From: Microvirga terricola
Lineage (GTDB): Bacteria > Pseudomonadota > Alphaproteobacteria > Rhizobiales > Beijerinckiaceae
NCBI RefSeq assembly: GCF_011777495.1
Contig: NZ_JAATJS010000003.1
Coordinates: 496,001 to 560,000 of the forward strand
DNA: 64,000 nucleotides
Reading direction: 5' to 3'
Positions 17,102 to 24,407 of the stretch are shown in pieces. The position numbers were made by a program, and so were the translations under genes. The notes beneath the pieces were generated by a model. That model was not told the origin of the DNA and did not search any database. It worked only from the letters and a program-made list of their open reading frames with translations. Each line of letters begins with the position of its first letter. The first letter of the stretch is position 1.

Positions 17102-18358
17102 GTGGCGGGCCTGCAATCTGGGGAAGGAATGGCGGAGCCTTCGATCACCAAGCGTCTCGTCTACCATGTGGGCGGATATGACCCCACCGAGCCTCGCGCG
17201 GTCCATCAGCGATTCGCGCGGGAGTTGAGTCGTTTTCGGACGACATGGTCCGTGACCGCGACCCTGTCCGAGCCCGTCGTTCAGGACGACACCGCCTCCT
17301 GGCAGGTGGCGACCTGGGGGCCGAACTGGCGCGTCGAAACAGAATATCGCCTGTTGCGATGGGATGATGTCATCAAGCAAGCCGAGCACCGGCCCATGTG
17401 GCGGCGCATCCCGCTTGCGCTCCTAGCCTTCGCGGATTTCGTCGCTTCCGGCGCGCTGTGGGGGTATTTTCGCTTCAATTGGCGCTATGCGGGGTTTTTC
17501 CTCTATCCGTTCGTGCTGTTTGCGATGCTCGCGGCCCTGGCCTTCGTTACCGGGCGGCTCGCGGGCGATGCCGCCGGTTCGGTCCTCGTCGGCTGGGGCG
17601 TGGGTCTTGCCGCCTTCGCCCTGCTGATGGTCTGGCCCGCGCGGCAGTTCTATCTGCCGCTTCTCTTCGACGACTGGATTTTCTCACGAGGCTACATCCG
17701 CGGGCATGAGAAGCTGCTCGAAGCGCGGCTCGACAGGGTCGCCCGCGACCTCGTCACCAGCGCGCGGGACAGTGATGTGGACGAGATTTTGGTGATCGGC
17801 CACAGCCTCGGCGCGGTGCTCGCGGTCGATCTGGTCGACCGGGCTCTCCCGCTCGATCCCGCCCTCGGCAAGGGCCGCGCGCGCCTTGCCCTCGCATCGG
17901 TCGGCTCGTCGCTCCTGAAGATCGGACTGCATGGGGGCGCCACGCGGTTCCGCGCGGCGGTAGGGCGCGTGGCCTCGGCCTCCCAGGTTTTCTGGGCGGA
18001 GTATCAGGCGCTGACCGACGTGATGAATTTCTATAAGACCAACCCGGTCACCGCGATGGGGCTCGCCGTGCCGGGGCGGCCCGTGGTGCGGGTGGCGCGC
18101 ATCCGCCGCATGGTGCTGCCAGCGCGCTATCGGCGCATGCGTCGTAACTTCTTCAAGGTCCATTGCCAGTTCGTCGCCGGCAACGATCAGCGGGCGTCTT
18201 ACGACTACTTCATGCTTCTGTGCGGGCCGCTTTCCGTGGAGCGTCAGGTGAGTTATGCGGACGGAGCGGTCTCGGCGATCAACGACGACGGAGCCCTCCG
18301 TGAGAGTGCCGATGTCGAACCGCTTGTTTTCGAAGGCACCGTGGAGATGAGCCGTTGA
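17102..18358 (+). CDS. membrane-anchored alpha/beta-hydrolase-like protein with GHSLG nucleophile motif
   Basis: About 418 residues. The N-terminal region (VYHVGGYDP) looks like the first strand of a lipase-like fold. Three hydrophobic segments follow around residues 105-195. The C-terminal half carries ILVIGHSLGAVLAVDLV, the GxSxG elbow of serine hydrolases. A catalytic Asp/His pair is not obvious. GTG at 17102 has GGAG six bases upstream; ATG at 17129 is an alternative, but its AGGA sits too close. It overlaps the following ICMT-like gene by one base (TGATG), so the two are translationally coupled. Substrate unknown; a lipid or ester is plausible from the membrane placement. Confidence 0.72.
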   Translation: MAGLQSGEGMAEPSITKRLVYHVGGYDPTEPRAVHQRFARELSRFRTTWSVTATLSEPVVQDDTASWQVATWGPNWRVETEYRLLRWDDVIKQAEHRPMWRRIPLALLAFADFVASGALWGYFRFNWRYAGFFLYPFVLFAMLAALAFVTGRLAGDAAGSVLVGWGVGLAAFALLMVWPARQFYLPLLFDDWIFSRGYIRGHEKLLEARLDRVARDLVTSARDSDVDEILVIGHSLGAVLAVDLVDRALPLDPALGKGRARLALASVGSSLLKIGLHGGATRFRAAVGRVASASQVFWAEYQALTDVMNFYKTNPVTAMGLAVPGRPVVRVARIRRMVLPARYRRMRRNFFKVHCQFVAGNDQRASYDYFMLLCGPLSVERQVSYADGAVSAINDDGALRESADVEPLVFEGTVEMSR

Positions 18359-18942
18359 TGACGCCGACGATTGCCAAGACTGCGTTCGTTCTGCTCGCGG
18401 TCGGCTGGTGGGTGATGCGCATCCCGCATGTCCGGCGCTCGCGGCGTACGCCGGTCGCCCGAAGCGCGCGCGGCTGGCGTGAGATAACGCTTCTGACCAT
18501 CTCGACGACGGGCCTCGGCATCATTCCGTTTCTCTACATCGCGACGGGCTTTCCGAAAGTCGCCGCCTATCCGTTTCAGCCTGTGCAGGCATCCATCGGC
18601 ATCGCGGTCGCCATCGCGGCGCTGGTGATGTTCCGCCTCACGCACAAGGCGCTGGGGCGCAATTGGTCGGTCTCTCTCGAAGTCCGCGAGAACCATAAGC
18701 TCGTGACCGACGGCATCTATCGGTATGTGCGCCATCCGATGTACACCGCCTTCTGGCTCTGGGCGGTCGCGCAGGCGCTGCTTCTGCCGAATTTTGTGGC
18801 GGGTTTTTCGGGCATCGTCGGCTTCGGCACGCTCTACCTCTTCCGGGTGGCGCAGGAGGAGCGCCTCATGATCGAGGCCTTCGGCGAGCCCTATCGCACC
18901 TACATGGCCCGGACCTCCCGGCTGATCCCCTGGCTCATCTGA
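18358..18942 (+). CDS. second ICMT/PEMT-like methyltransferase family membrane protein
   Basis: A 194-residue integral membrane protein with about five helices and the family signature GIYRYVRHPMYTAF, followed by EERLMIEAFGEPYRTYMARTSRLIPWLI. ATG at 18358 overlaps the hydrolase stop (TGATG), so the two genes are coupled. It shares the C-terminal signature with the divergent neighbour at 16219-16896 but is otherwise only distantly alike. Family members methylate prenylcysteine or phospholipids in other organisms. The substrate here is not known and may be related to the hydrolase product. Confidence 0.85.
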   Translation: MTPTIAKTAFVLLAVGWWVMRIPHVRRSRRTPVARSARGWREITLLTISTTGLGIIPFLYIATGFPKVAAYPFQPVQASIGIAVAIAALVMFRLTHKALGRNWSVSLEVRENHKLVTDGIYRYVRHPMYTAFWLWAVAQALLLPNFVAGFSGIVGFGTLYLFRVAQEERLMIEAFGEPYRTYMARTSRLIPWLI

Positions 18943-19189
18943 AAACGGCCGCTGGATAGGACAAGAGGGCTCGATCTCGAAGCTCGGCCCCTAGACTTTT
19001 CGCAAAGTGACCTATCTTAGAGGAAATACCAGCATTCCTTGAGTTATGACCAAGTGATGGCAGAGTTGCTGCGTATACTATATTCATACTCCAAAGAGTA
19101 AATATAGTAATAAGAATAACCTCTTTTTTGATACTAGTGAAAGCTTAGCGTTTATGATAGACTTCGCAAGTTAAAGGAGAGGTGTCGCG
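18943..19189 (+). other. AT-rich intergenic stretch with a long hairpin
   Basis: From about 19010 to 19170 the base composition turns markedly AT-rich against GC-rich neighbours. It holds a hairpin at 19077-19108: ACTATATT-CA-TACTC, loop CAAA, GAGTA-AATATAGT, i.e. 13 base pairs with a 2-base bulge. A possible promoter for the small lipoprotein is TTGATA (19128-19133) with TATGAT (19153-19158), though the 19-base spacing is long. No open frame of note lies before 19190. Confidence 0.6.
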
Positions 19190-19321
19190 ATGCAAAAAGT
19201 CGCTCTGATCACAGTTGCAACTCTTGTCGTTCTCTCGTCCACCGCTTGCGCAGGTGGTTGGTTAGGTAAGGGAAAGGCCCCGCCGCCGGCGCCCATCGCG
19301 CCCGTCATCACGAAGGGTTAA
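19190..19321 (+). CDS. small 43-residue lipoprotein
   Basis: MQKVALITVATLVVLSSTAC begins with one Lys and a hydrophobic stretch, and ends in a lipobox with Cys20. The mature part is only about 24 residues (AGGWLGKGKAPPPAP...), Pro-rich with two Lys. An excellent ribosome site, AAAGGAGAGG, lies 7 bases before the ATG. A GAAA-capped hairpin follows the stop. The size resembles entericidin-like lipoproteins of proteobacteria, but I see no further match. It would be anchored to a membrane in the envelope. It is easily missed by gene finders because of its length. Confidence 0.75.
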   Translation: MQKVALITVATLVVLSSTACAGGWLGKGKAPPPAPIAPVITKG

Positions 19322-19332
19322 TCCCAGCTTGA

Positions 19333-19354
19333 AGGGTCGGCGAAAGCCGACCCT
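19333..19354 (+). terminator. terminator-like hairpin after the small lipoprotein
   Basis: AGGGTCGGC and GCCGACCCT form a perfect 9-bp stem closed by a GAAA tetraloop, 11 bases after the stop. Only a weak pyrimidine run (CTTGCTCT) follows, so termination strength is uncertain. Confidence 0.65.
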
Positions 19355-19463
19355 CTTGCTCTCGCAAATACTAAAATTACTTCGGACTGCTTCTTCGATT
19401 ATTTGTGCGTCGAGGGGCAAGGCTTGTTATCCGCGGCGCACGCTTCAATAATGGGAGCGAACC

Positions 19464-20105
19464 TTGCGGTACATCACGAATAAACTGACCTGGATCTTTG
19501 CCATATCCGCCGTATTCGCGGTTTCGACAACGACCGCGCAAGCTTCCAACACGAGCAGCGGCCGCATCGAGGTGGCCAGCGCGCAAAACGGCAAGGTCAA
19601 GAAACCTGCCCGCGCGGCGACAGGGCAATATTTCATCGAGTTCCGCTCGCGATATGCCCTCAGCTACGGACACACCTTCGCGATGTTCGGACGGCTGAAC
19701 GCCAAGGGCAGCATCGTCGAGCGCGAAGTGGCCGGCCTTCATCCCAAGGGTGACAGTCCGGTGCCCTGGATGATCGGCCATGTCGTGCCCGTCGCCTCGG
19801 AGACGGGCCCGAGCGACGGCGATCTCGAGGAACAATATGTCTCCGCGCGCTATCGCGTGCTGCTCAACGACGCTGAATACGCGAAGGTCATTGCGTTCAT
19901 CAGGAAATTGCAGGCGAACTCGCCGCTGTGGAGCGCGGTGGCCTACAACTGCAATGCCTTCGTTGCCGATATCGCCCGGTACATGGGGCTGGGAACGCCG
20001 TCCTCGACGCTGCTCTATCCGGCGGATTTCATCAACGAGTTGCGCAAAATAAACGGCGGCCGGGACCGCGCGTCGCTCGCCGATACGACTCAGCCCGTGC
20101 AGTAG
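19464..20105 (+). CDS. exported protein with a permuted papain-like (His...Cys) pattern
   Basis: A 213-residue exported protein. The signal peptide runs over residues 1-28, with hydrophobic core WIFAISAVFAVSTTTAQA. The mature part has YGHTFAMFGRL near residue 69 and a later YNCNAFVADIARYMGL near residue 162. His before Cys in a small hydrolase-like fold recalls permuted NlpC/P60 or LRAT-like enzymes, but this is pattern recognition only. The start is a TTG at 19464 with GGGAG six bases upstream; the in-frame signal peptide begins there. An ATG at 19451 is in another frame. It is monocistronic and converges on ribH. Confidence 0.72.
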   Translation: MRYITNKLTWIFAISAVFAVSTTTAQASNTSSGRIEVASAQNGKVKKPARAATGQYFIEFRSRYALSYGHTFAMFGRLNAKGSIVEREVAGLHPKGDSPVPWMIGHVVPVASETGPSDGDLEEQYVSARYRVLLNDAEYAKVIAFIRKLQANSPLWSAVAYNCNAFVADIARYMGLGTPSSTLLYPADFINELRKINGGRDRASLADTTQPVQ

Positions 20106-20152
20106 AACGGGCAGGGGAGGACCGTCGCGCGACGCGGCGATCCTCCTCGCGG

Positions 20153-20650
20153 TTAGCCTTTTACCGGCTGTCCATAGGACGCGTCCGTGACCGCCAAACA
20201 CGCGGCTGCCGCCTCGCGGCCCTTCACGTCGAAATGCGCCGTGAAGAATTCGCGGTGCGTGTCGTGCTCGTGGAAGTGCTGCGGCGTCAGGACGGCGGAG
20301 AGAACGGGGACATCCGTCTCAAGCTGCACGCGCATGAGCGCCGAGATCACCGCATCGGCCACGAATTCATGGCGATAGATGCCGCCGTCCACCACAAGCC
20401 CTGAGGCGACGATGGCGTCATATCGGCCGCTTGTTGCGAGCCGCTTCGCGAGAAGCGGGATCTCGAACGCGCCGGGCACCTGATAAAGGTCGATGGCACG
20501 GTCTGCGCCGTCTTCCGCCATCGCGGCGAGAAACGCGTCCCGGCAGCGGTCGACGATGTCCTTGTGCCAGCACGATTGAACGAAGGCGATCCGCCCCTGG
20601 CGCGCCTGCGCCCCGGAGGAGGTTTTCGAGGGTTGGTTGAGCTGATCCAC
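20153..20650 (-). CDS. ribH: 6,7-dimethyl-8-ribityllumazine synthase, RibH2 type
   Basis: The penultimate enzyme of riboflavin synthesis: it condenses 5-amino-6-ribitylaminouracil with dihydroxybutanone phosphate. At 165 residues it shows RIAFVQSCWHKDIVD, QVPGAFEIPLLAKRLA and ASGLVVDGGIYRHEFVADAVISALM, the substrate-binding and catalytic regions of the family, with LTPQHFHEHDTHREFF close to the Brucella/Mesorhizobium RibH2 pattern. The GTG at 20650 follows GGAAG by 5 bases. It stands alone rather than in a rib operon and sits behind an FMN riboswitch, as described for RibH2 in Rhizobiales. Cytosolic. Confidence 0.92.
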   Translation of the reverse strand: MDQLNQPSKTSSGAQARQGRIAFVQSCWHKDIVDRCRDAFLAAMAEDGADRAIDLYQVPGAFEIPLLAKRLATSGRYDAIVASGLVVDGGIYRHEFVADAVISALMRVQLETDVPVLSAVLTPQHFHEHDTHREFFTAHFDVKGREAAAACLAVTDASYGQPVKG

Positions 20651-20742
20651 GTTGGCTTCCTTATCTATGGCCTGAACATGAATCAGGGCATGCGGAAGCA
20701 GCGACGGGCCGCGGGTTGAGCGCGCGCGGGTCGCAACGACCA

Positions 20743-20884
20743 ATCTCTTTCATCCGGACTGTGACCGTCGGCTTCGGATTTTCACCGAATCTGCTGACCT
20801 CCCCATCGGGTATGGGGAGCGCTCGCGGGCTTGTGGGATCTCGCCCACTTACCGCCGGTGGGGACTTCCACCCCGCCCTGAGAT
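20743..20884 (-). promoter_or_regulatory. FMN riboswitch (RFN element) controlling ribH
   Basis: On the minus strand the conserved RFN blocks occur in order: CAGGGCGGGGTG, CCCCACCGGCGGTAA, AGCCCGCGAGC, GTCAGCAGATTCGGTGA, CCGAAGCCGACGGTCACAGT and CCGGATGAAAGAGA. The variable stem CTCCCCAT...ATGGGGAG lies between. It ends about 93 bases before the ribH start, leaving room for an expression platform. High FMN is expected to lower ribH expression; whether by termination or start-site masking is not clear. Confidence 0.95.
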
Positions 20885-21027
20885 CATCACCCGCCCGGAA
20901 TGGGCGAGCGGGTTTAAAGTAAGGCGTTGCGCGGGCGGTTTGCAAGCCATAGCGGCAAGCGTTGTTCGGCCTGTGTTGCAGATTAAAACCCCATGATAGG
21001 CTAGTCGCACTGAGAGAGCGAAGCGCA

Positions 21028-21393
21028 ATGGCCGAACCGTATTCTCCATTTTCGAAGGACCTCCAGGACGTAGTCGGCCAGCGCCTAAGTATGGTGGTTT
21101 TCGTCATGGATTACTGGCAATTGGGTTTCAACGAGCACCACTTCAACGTCTATTCCAGCATCGCGGTCGCGGGGCCGGGTTGGCGGGTTCGCGATGGCGA
21201 ACCTGGGTTTCGTGACCGCCTTTGCGAGCGGCTGACCTATATTGTCGCCGCTGTGTCTCGCTGTGCCGACGGCCTAACCTTTTCCTTCGATGATGGGTCT
21301 CTCATCGAGATCTCTATGCGCGAGGCCGACTATGTAGGGCCGGAGGCTTTTGAATACCGCTCCCCGAACTCAGGTAGGATGTACGTAGGCTAA
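21028..21393 (+). CDS. hypothetical protein, 121 residues
   Basis: A small acidic cytosolic protein with no signal peptide or membrane helix. Features are MAEPYSPFSKDLQDVVGQRL, an aromatic segment VVFVMDYWQLGF, and near the C-terminus LTFSFDDGSLIEISMRE, a beta hairpin typical of small DUF6188- or immunity-like proteins. That comparison is weak. The ATG at 21028 was preferred over an earlier in-frame start at 20962 because GAGAGAGCGAAG precedes it and the protein-like composition begins there. It lies alone between the riboswitch and the polyamine transporter operon. Confidence 0.55.
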   Translation: MAEPYSPFSKDLQDVVGQRLSMVVFVMDYWQLGFNEHHFNVYSSIAVAGPGWRVRDGEPGFRDRLCERLTYIVAAVSRCADGLTFSFDDGSLIEISMREADYVGPEAFEYRSPNSGRMYVG

Positions 21394-21529
21394 CAGTGGA
21401 AGGCGGCTTCTCGCCCTATCCAGTATCCGATTTTATCCATAGGGGATGGGGGTTTTAGACTGTTGTTCTCTTGCGCGGTTCATCCTAGTTTGCGAGCCAG
21501 TTTCCTGCTCAGGTTGAAGTGCCGCTACC

Positions 21530-22699
21530 TTGCCTCCTCCTTCCCGACAATCTGCCTCCGTCGGCGCCGTGCGCCGGTCCTTTGCGCCCTGGGCCGATTC
21601 CAGCGCCAGGCCCCTAATCCGTTTCGAGAATATCACGAAGCGGTTTGGCGACGCCGTCGCCGTGGACAACCTGTCCCTGGATATCTTCGAGGGGGAATTC
21701 TTCTGCTTGCTTGGCCCTTCAGGCTGCGGCAAGACCACCCTCATGCGGATGCTCGCCGGTTTCGAGCAGCCGACGGCCGGCCGCATTACGCTCGGCAGCG
21801 CTGACCTCGCAGGTGTGCCGCCCTACCGCCGGCCCGTGAACATGATGTTCCAGTCCTACGCGCTCTTTCCGCACATGAACGTGGAAAAGAACATCGCCTT
21901 CGGCCTGAAGCAGGACGGGCTGCCCAGGGGTGAAATTGCCTCGCGCGTGGAGGAAATGCTCCGCCTCGTGCAGTTGGAGCGCCTCGCCAAGCGTTATCCG
22001 AGCCAGCTCTCCGGCGGCCAGCGCCAGCGCGTGGCGCTCGCTCGCGCGCTCGCCAAGCGTCCGAAGCTGCTGCTTCTCGACGAACCCCTCGGCGCGCTCG
22101 ACAAGAAGCTGCGCGAGGAGACCCAGTTCGAGCTGATGGATATTCAGCACGAACTCGGCATGACCTTCGTCGTCGTCACCCACGACCAGGAAGAGGCCAT
22201 GACCATGGCCGACCGCATCGCGGTCATGGACCATGGGCATCTGGTGCAGGTCGCGACGCCGGGTGAGATCTACGAGCAGCCGAAGACACGCTTCATCGCG
22301 GAATTCGTCGGCGACGTGAACATTCTCGAAGGCAATGTCATGGGCCAGGAAAACGGCCTGTGGCGCGTCGCGACGCCCTCGGCGCAGGCGCCGCTGACCA
22401 TCGACGACCCCGACGAGGTGCTGAATTCCGGCCAGGCGGTCGCCATCGCCGTGCGGCCGGAAAAAATGCTGATCCAGCGCGATCCTCCGCCCGCCAATGT
22501 GCCCAACGTGCTCACCGGCGAGGTGTGGGACATCGGCTATCTCGGCGATTGGACGGTCTACCGCGTCAAGCTCGCCTCGGGCGCCATCGTGCGTGTGACC
22601 CGTGCCAACGCCTCGCGCTTCGTCGAGAACCCCATCGACTGGGATGAGCAGGTCTATGTCACCTTCGCGCCGGATGCGGCGGTGATCCTGGCGGAATAG
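21530..22699 (+). CDS. potG: putrescine/spermidine-type ABC transporter ATPase (PotG/PotA-like)
   Basis: A 389-residue ATPase of the CUT1/MOI class. The ATPase domain is at about residues 28-260: Walker A GPSGCGKTT, Q-loop MMFQSYALFPHM, signature LSGGQRQR, Walker B LLLLDEPLGALD and His switch in VVTHDQEEAM. A TOBE regulatory domain fills about 300-389 (VAIAVRPEKMLI). The TTG start at 21530 adds a Ser/Arg-rich leader before the domain; GTG at 21569 is a possible shorter start. It is the first gene of a three-gene operon with two permeases and no binding protein next to it. Confidence 0.9.
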   Translation: MPPPSRQSASVGAVRRSFAPWADSSARPLIRFENITKRFGDAVAVDNLSLDIFEGEFFCLLGPSGCGKTTLMRMLAGFEQPTAGRITLGSADLAGVPPYRRPVNMMFQSYALFPHMNVEKNIAFGLKQDGLPRGEIASRVEEMLRLVQLERLAKRYPSQLSGGQRQRVALARALAKRPKLLLLDEPLGALDKKLREETQFELMDIQHELGMTFVVVTHDQEEAMTMADRIAVMDHGHLVQVATPGEIYEQPKTRFIAEFVGDVNILEGNVMGQENGLWRVATPSAQAPLTIDDPDEVLNSGQAVAIAVRPEKMLIQRDPPPANVPNVLTGEVWDIGYLGDWTVYRVKLASGAIVRVTRANASRFVENPIDWDEQVYVTFAPDAAVILAE

Positions 22700-22701
22700 C
22701 C

Positions 22702-23607
22702 ATGGCCGGGCGCTCCCTCTCGCGGAAATGGTTGGCCGCTCTCGTCCCCGCCGTGCCTTATCTCTGGCTCGGCGTGTTCTTTCTCGTGCCGTTTCTGATC
22801 GTCCTCAAGATCAGCCTGTCGGACACGGCGGTGGCGCAGCCGCCCTACAAGCCGGTGTTCGACTGGAACGACATTGTGGGCTTCTTCTCGCAGCTCGATG
22901 TCGAGAATTTCGAGCTGCTCGTCGGAGACGATCTGTACCTGCGCGCGACGCTTTCCTCCGTGCGGATCGCGGCGATCTCGACGATCCTGCTGCTGCTCGT
23001 CGGCTTTCCCATCGCCTATGGCATGGCGCGCGCGCCGGAGCGGCACCGCTCGCTGCTGGTTGCTCTCGTCATCCTGCCGTTCTGGACGAGCTTCCTGATC
23101 CGCATCTATGCCTGGATCGCGATCCTGAAGCCTGAAGGGTTGCTGACGCAGACGCTGATGGGGCTTGGGCTCATCTCCGAGCCGCTGAACATTCTCAACA
23201 CCGAAACGGCGGTCTATATCGGCATCGTCTATGCCTATCTGCCGTTCATGGTGCTGCCGCTCTATGCGACGCTGGAGAAGATGGACGACACGCTGCTCGA
23301 AGCAGCCCTCGACCTCGGCTCGACGCCCTGGCGCTCCTTCTGGACCATCACCGTGCCGCTTGCCATGCCCGGCATCATCGCGGGCTCGCTTCTCTGCTTC
23401 ATTCCGGCGGTGGGCGAGTTCGTGATTCCGGATCTGCTCGGCGGGTCGGAAACGCTGATGATCGGGCGTCAGCTGTGGAGCGAGTTCTTCTCGAACCGCG
23501 ATTGGCCGCTGGCATCCGCCGTCGCCATTCTGCTTCTCATCATTCTGGTGATGCCCATCGTGATCTATCGCGACGTCGAGGCACGGCGGCTGGAGACGGA
23601 ACGATGA
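22702..23607 (+). CDS. potH: polyamine-type ABC transporter permease (PotH/PotB-like)
   Basis: A 301-residue inner-membrane permease with six hydrophobic helices. The EAA loop reads LLEAALDLGSTPWRSFWTITVPLAMPGIIAGSL, the contact point for the ATPase. A positively charged N-terminus precedes helix 1. It begins 2 bases after the PotG-like stop and overlaps the next permease by 4 bases (ATGA), so the three genes form one coupled operon. PotH of Escherichia coli has the same layout. Polyamine specificity is inferred from family, not shown. Confidence 0.92.
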   Translation: MAGRSLSRKWLAALVPAVPYLWLGVFFLVPFLIVLKISLSDTAVAQPPYKPVFDWNDIVGFFSQLDVENFELLVGDDLYLRATLSSVRIAAISTILLLLVGFPIAYGMARAPERHRSLLVALVILPFWTSFLIRIYAWIAILKPEGLLTQTLMGLGLISEPLNILNTETAVYIGIVYAYLPFMVLPLYATLEKMDDTLLEAALDLGSTPWRSFWTITVPLAMPGIIAGSLLCFIPAVGEFVIPDLLGGSETLMIGRQLWSEFFSNRDWPLASAVAILLLIILVMPIVIYRDVEARRLETER

Positions 23608-24407
23608 CCCGCCGCCTGAGCCTGTTCAATGTCACCTCGCTGGTTTTCGGCTTCGCGTTTCTCTACCTGCCGATCCTGCTGCTGGTCGTTTATTCGTTCA
23701 ACGCCTCGCGTCTCGTCACCGTGTGGGGCGGATTTTCGACGCAATGGTATGGCGCGCTGTTCCGCAACGAGGCGCTGATGGAGGCGGCCTGGGTGACGCT
23801 GCGCATCGCGCTGCTTTCGGCCGGCCTCTCGACCGTCCTCGGCACGCTGGCCGCGCTGGCGCTGACCCGCTATGGGCGGTTCCTCGGGCGTACGCTGTTC
23901 ACCGGCATGATCTATGCGCCCATGGTCATGCCGGAGGTCATCACCGGCCTGTCGCTGCTCTTGTTCTTTGTCGCCATTGGCCTCGACCGCGGATTCTGGA
24001 CCGTCGCGCTCGCGCACACCACGCTCACCATGTGCTTTGTCACGGTGGTGGTGCAGTCGCGGCTCATGACATTTGACCGCTCGCTTGAAGAAGCTGCGAT
24101 GGATCTCGGCGCTCCGCCGCTGCGCACCTTCTTCGCGGTGACGCTGCCGCTGATCGCGCCGTCTATTGTCGCCGGGTTTTTGCTCGCCTTCACGCTGTCG
24201 CTCGACGATCTCGTCATCGCGAGCTTCAACACGGGGCCGGGCGCGACGACGCTGCCGATCAAGATCTACAGTCAAGTGCGCTTAGGATTGTCGCCGGAGG
24301 TCAACGCGGCGTCGGCTATTCTCATCGGCATCGTGACGCTGGGCGTGATCGTCGCCACCGTGCTGACCAAGCGTTCAGCAGCGCGCGCGCAACGACAGAG
24401 TCACTGA
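23604..24407 (+). CDS. potI: polyamine-type ABC transporter permease (PotI/PotC-like)
   Basis: A 267-residue inner-membrane permease that pairs with the preceding one. It starts MTRRLSLFNVTSLVFGFAFLYLP and has six hydrophobic helices and the loop LEEAAMDLGAPPLRTFFAVTLPLIAP. The ATG at 23604 overlaps the upstream stop as ATGA; an open frame extends 43 codons further upstream inside potH but is not needed. It is the last gene of the operon. Its 3' end overlaps the convergent AsmA-like gene by 7 bases, so no separate terminator fits between them. Confidence 0.92.
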   Translation: MTRRLSLFNVTSLVFGFAFLYLPILLLVVYSFNASRLVTVWGGFSTQWYGALFRNEALMEAAWVTLRIALLSAGLSTVLGTLAALALTRYGRFLGRTLFTGMIYAPMVMPEVITGLSLLLFFVAIGLDRGFWTVALAHTTLTMCFVTVVVQSRLMTFDRSLEEAAMDLGAPPLRTFFAVTLPLIAPSIVAGFLLAFTLSLDDLVIASFNTGPGATTLPIKIYSQVRLGLSPEVNAASAILIGIVTLGVIVATVLTKRSAARAQRQSH

